A DNA stretch of 64,000 nt from Mucilaginibacter pankratovii (GTDB taxonomy: Bacteria > Bacteroidota > Bacteroidia > Sphingobacteriales > Sphingobacteriaceae): assembly GCF_014773265.1 (NCBI RefSeq), contig NZ_JACWMY010000003.1, positions 496,001-560,000 of the forward strand, written 5' to 3'. Of the stretch, positions 62,409 through 64,000 are shown piece by piece. A program made the translations under genes and the position numbers. Numbering within the stretch: the first letter of the stretch is position 1; each line of letters starts with the position of its first letter. The notes below the pieces were generated by a model. It worked only from the letters and a program-made list of their open reading frames with translations. It did not search any database and had not been told where the DNA came from.

Positions 62409-63671
62409 ATGAAATTCAAACAAATTATTGCAGCAATAGCGCTGACAGCAGTAGTATTTAGCGGCTGCGAAAAAGCGAATATAGATGTAGATACCACGCC
62501 AACAAGTGGTTCGGCAATAGGCGAAGTATCGGGCGTTTGGGCAAAAGGCAGCGTACACGAAATTAAGGGTGATATTATTATCCCCGAAGGTAAAACCCTT
62601 ACCATTGAAGAGGGCGTAACCGTGCTGATGGATGTAACCGCCAAGCCCGAGATAGTAGTAAAAGGCAACTTATACGCCTTGGGTACGGTAGAGAACCCGG
62701 TTAAGTTTACCGTGAGCGATGCTTACCGCACTGCCGAAAATAAATTTGGTAAGCTTTGGGGCGGCATTTTAGCAGGCCCAACCTGTGCCGAATTAGTGCT
62801 GGACCATACCATTTTGGAATATGGCGGCGCAACAACTTCAGATGCATCTACATCGGTTAAAATGGGTTTATACAAAGCAGTAGCAGGCGAAAACCTGCCT
62901 GCCCTATGGTTCTCTAACGTAAATGGTAAACTGGTTGTGCAGAACAGTATTGTTCGCAATTTTCAGGAGGATTGTACCTATATAGAGGGTGGTAAGATCA
63001 TTTTTGCTAACAACGTATTTTACACCACGGGCGTAACAGGCGGCGAAGCGATGAACTTTAAATCGGGCTGTTTAGCCGATGTTGCCAATAACCTGGTTTA
63101 CAGCACCAATACCAACGCGCTTAAATTATCAAACAGCGGGGACCGCACGCCACAGGCCTACATCATTGCTTACAATAATACTATGGTTAATACCGGCTGG
63201 AGAAGGCCAACCGCTAAAGGTGGTTCTATCTGGTTAGAGGCTACGGTACGCGCCGAACTTTACAACAATCTTTTTGTCAACACCCGCTTTGGCGTAAAAC
63301 GCGACCCTAAAAAACCAGAAGATGCGCGATCTAAATACAGCAACAACTGGTACTATGGATACGATCAGACAACCGTCACCCAATTTCAGCCAGGTGCTAA
63401 CGATATTGTTGCAGGTGTAAATGATGTAAGGGGCACCGCCGCAGGCGCTAACGACCCTAAGTTTGTTAACTATCCGTTGAACACACCGGTTATAAATGCG
63501 GATTTTAATACAGCATGGGATTTTCATTTACAGGGTAATTCCCCGGCATTAGCTAAGGGCATTACTACCTTTACCCGGCACCACAAAGCGGGTATAACAA
63601 CCGCAAACGGGATTACTTACGTGTCACCGGAGCCTGCTGCTTATGTAGGTGCATACGGCATTAAATTATAA
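62409..63671 (+). CDS. Right-handed beta-helix lipoprotein
   Basis: 420 residues; lipobox ends at C20 (VVFSGCEK). The rest shows parallel beta-helix rungs, with periodic short hydrophobic strands and Asn/Gly turns (KTLTIEEGVTVLMDVTAKP, GNLYALGTVENPVKFTVS, KLVVQNSIVRNF, NTMVNTGW). It is related to surface polysaccharide-lyase or adhesin folds but without recognisable catalytic residues. It is 31 bases downstream of the receptor and 5 bases before the phytase gene, so it probably serves the same uptake system, perhaps as a surface substrate-binding lipoprotein. Confidence 0.85.
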   Translation: MKFKQIIAAIALTAVVFSGCEKANIDVDTTPTSGSAIGEVSGVWAKGSVHEIKGDIIIPEGKTLTIEEGVTVLMDVTAKPEIVVKGNLYALGTVENPVKFTVSDAYRTAENKFGKLWGGILAGPTCAELVLDHTILEYGGATTSDASTSVKMGLYKAVAGENLPALWFSNVNGKLVVQNSIVRNFQEDCTYIEGGKIIFANNVFYTTGVTGGEAMNFKSGCLADVANNLVYSTNTNALKLSNSGDRTPQAYIIAYNNTMVNTGWRRPTAKGGSIWLEATVRAELYNNLFVNTRFGVKRDPKKPEDARSKYSNNWYYGYDQTTVTQFQPGANDIVAGVNDVRGTAAGANDPKFVNYPLNTPVINADFNTAWDFHLQGNSPALAKGITTFTRHHKAGITTANGITYVSPEPAAYVGAYGIKL

Positions 63672-63676
63672 GGGGA

Positions 63677-64000
63677 ATGAAGTATAGTTATAATACTATT
63701 TGCCTGTTAGGCTTAGGTTTTTCTGTTTTGGTTTCGTGCAAACCAGCCCCCGATACAAACGCAATAAAACCCGCGGTGATCACCCAACCGGTAAAGTACG
63801 ATACCGATGACCCGGCCATATGGGTAAATAAGGCGGATCCATCTAAAAGTTTGGTAATAGGTACCGATAAAAATACCGACGGCGCTTTATATGTCTTTGA
63901 TCTGGATGGTAAAATAATAGCCGATAAAGTAATAAGAGGGTTAAAACGCCCCAATAATGTTGACCTTGCCTACGGCCTGATGCTGAACGGCAAGCCAACC
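63677..64000 (+). CDS. Beta-propeller phytase (N-terminal part)
   Basis: The first 108 codons of a gene that runs past the window end. The lipobox ends at C21 (VLVSCKP). The segment YDTDDPAIWVNKADPSKS, then IGTDKNTDGALYVFDLDGK and RPNNVDLAYG, is the typical start of beta-propeller (3-) phytases (PF02333), calcium-dependent enzymes that release phosphate from phytate. With the receptor and lipoprotein upstream it forms a phytate-utilisation operon. Confidence 0.9.
   Translation, partial: MKYSYNTICLLGLGFSVLVSCKPAPDTNAIKPAVITQPVKYDTDDPAIWVNKADPSKSLVIGTDKNTDGALYVFDLDGKIIADKVIRGLKRPNNVDLAYGLMLNGKPT

Noticed and set aside
1..64000. CRISPR arrays, tRNA or rRNA genes, prophage or transposase genes
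   Set aside because: None was found on reading both strands; repeats seen are intergenic hairpins or dispersed elements without the required structure.

Overview
The window comes from a Bacteroidota chromosome, most likely a Sphingobacteriaceae genus such as Mucilaginibacter or Pedobacter. This is inferred from three SusC/SusD pairs, a hybrid two-component regulator, a 14-gene complex I operon with the short Bacteroidota-type NuoG, weak ribosome binding sites and TAnnTTTG-like promoter boxes. No rRNA, tRNA, CRISPR array, transposase or phage gene was found.

Layout. (1) Positions 1-12932 hold the respiratory complex I operon nuoABCDE-x-FGHIJKLMN, all on the plus strand; x is a 60-residue membrane protein between nuoE and nuoF. 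(2) 12986-17492 is a housekeeping run: a DedA protein, inorganic pyrophosphatase, a CNNM/CorC-type transporter, the 16S rRNA methyltransferase RsmE, a DUF4159 protein and a free-standing biotinyl carrier protein. It ends at a strong hairpin terminator. (3) 17623-22086 is a SusC/SusD pair with no enzyme beside it. (4) 22350-25318 (minus strand) holds a NUDIX hydrolase with a small partner, two TPM-domain proteins and LemA. (5) 25516-42569 is a carbohydrate or sugar-acid region: a GH92 alpha-mannosidase, a small secreted protein, mannonate dehydratase UxuA, a 1407-residue hybrid two-component sensor/regulator, a second SusC/SusD pair, and exported UxuA-like and RraA-like proteins followed by a BASS-family transporter.

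(6) 42582-54147 is the most notable part. A minus-strand operon encodes SusC, SusD, an alkaline-phosphatase-superfamily phosphodiesterase and a glycerophosphodiester phosphodiesterase. Next to it are a PhnZ-type HD oxygenase, an XRE-cupin regulator and a plus-strand operon of PhnX-like phosphonatase, a DUF5690 transporter and a TIGR03364-type FAD oxidoreductase. The susC and phnX-like operons share an almost identical promoter block (30 of 35 bases) that contains the inverted repeat GTTTA-N7-TAAAC. I read this as an outer-membrane-to-cytoplasm locus for taking up and cleaving organophosphonates or their esters. (7) 54533-57383 holds two TerD-family proteins and another secreted alkaline-phosphatase-superfamily enzyme. 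(8) 57708-64000 holds a TPR/HTH membrane protein, then a TonB-dependent receptor, a beta-helix lipoprotein and the start of a beta-propeller phytase, a probable phytate-use operon. From about 42.6 kb to the end the window is therefore rich in phosphorus-scavenging genes.

Non-coding features include four hairpin terminators, a dispersed TGTCATT-type repeat, and a structured repeat of about 170 bp present twice (40354 and 57453) with an internal CCCGAACA motif array.
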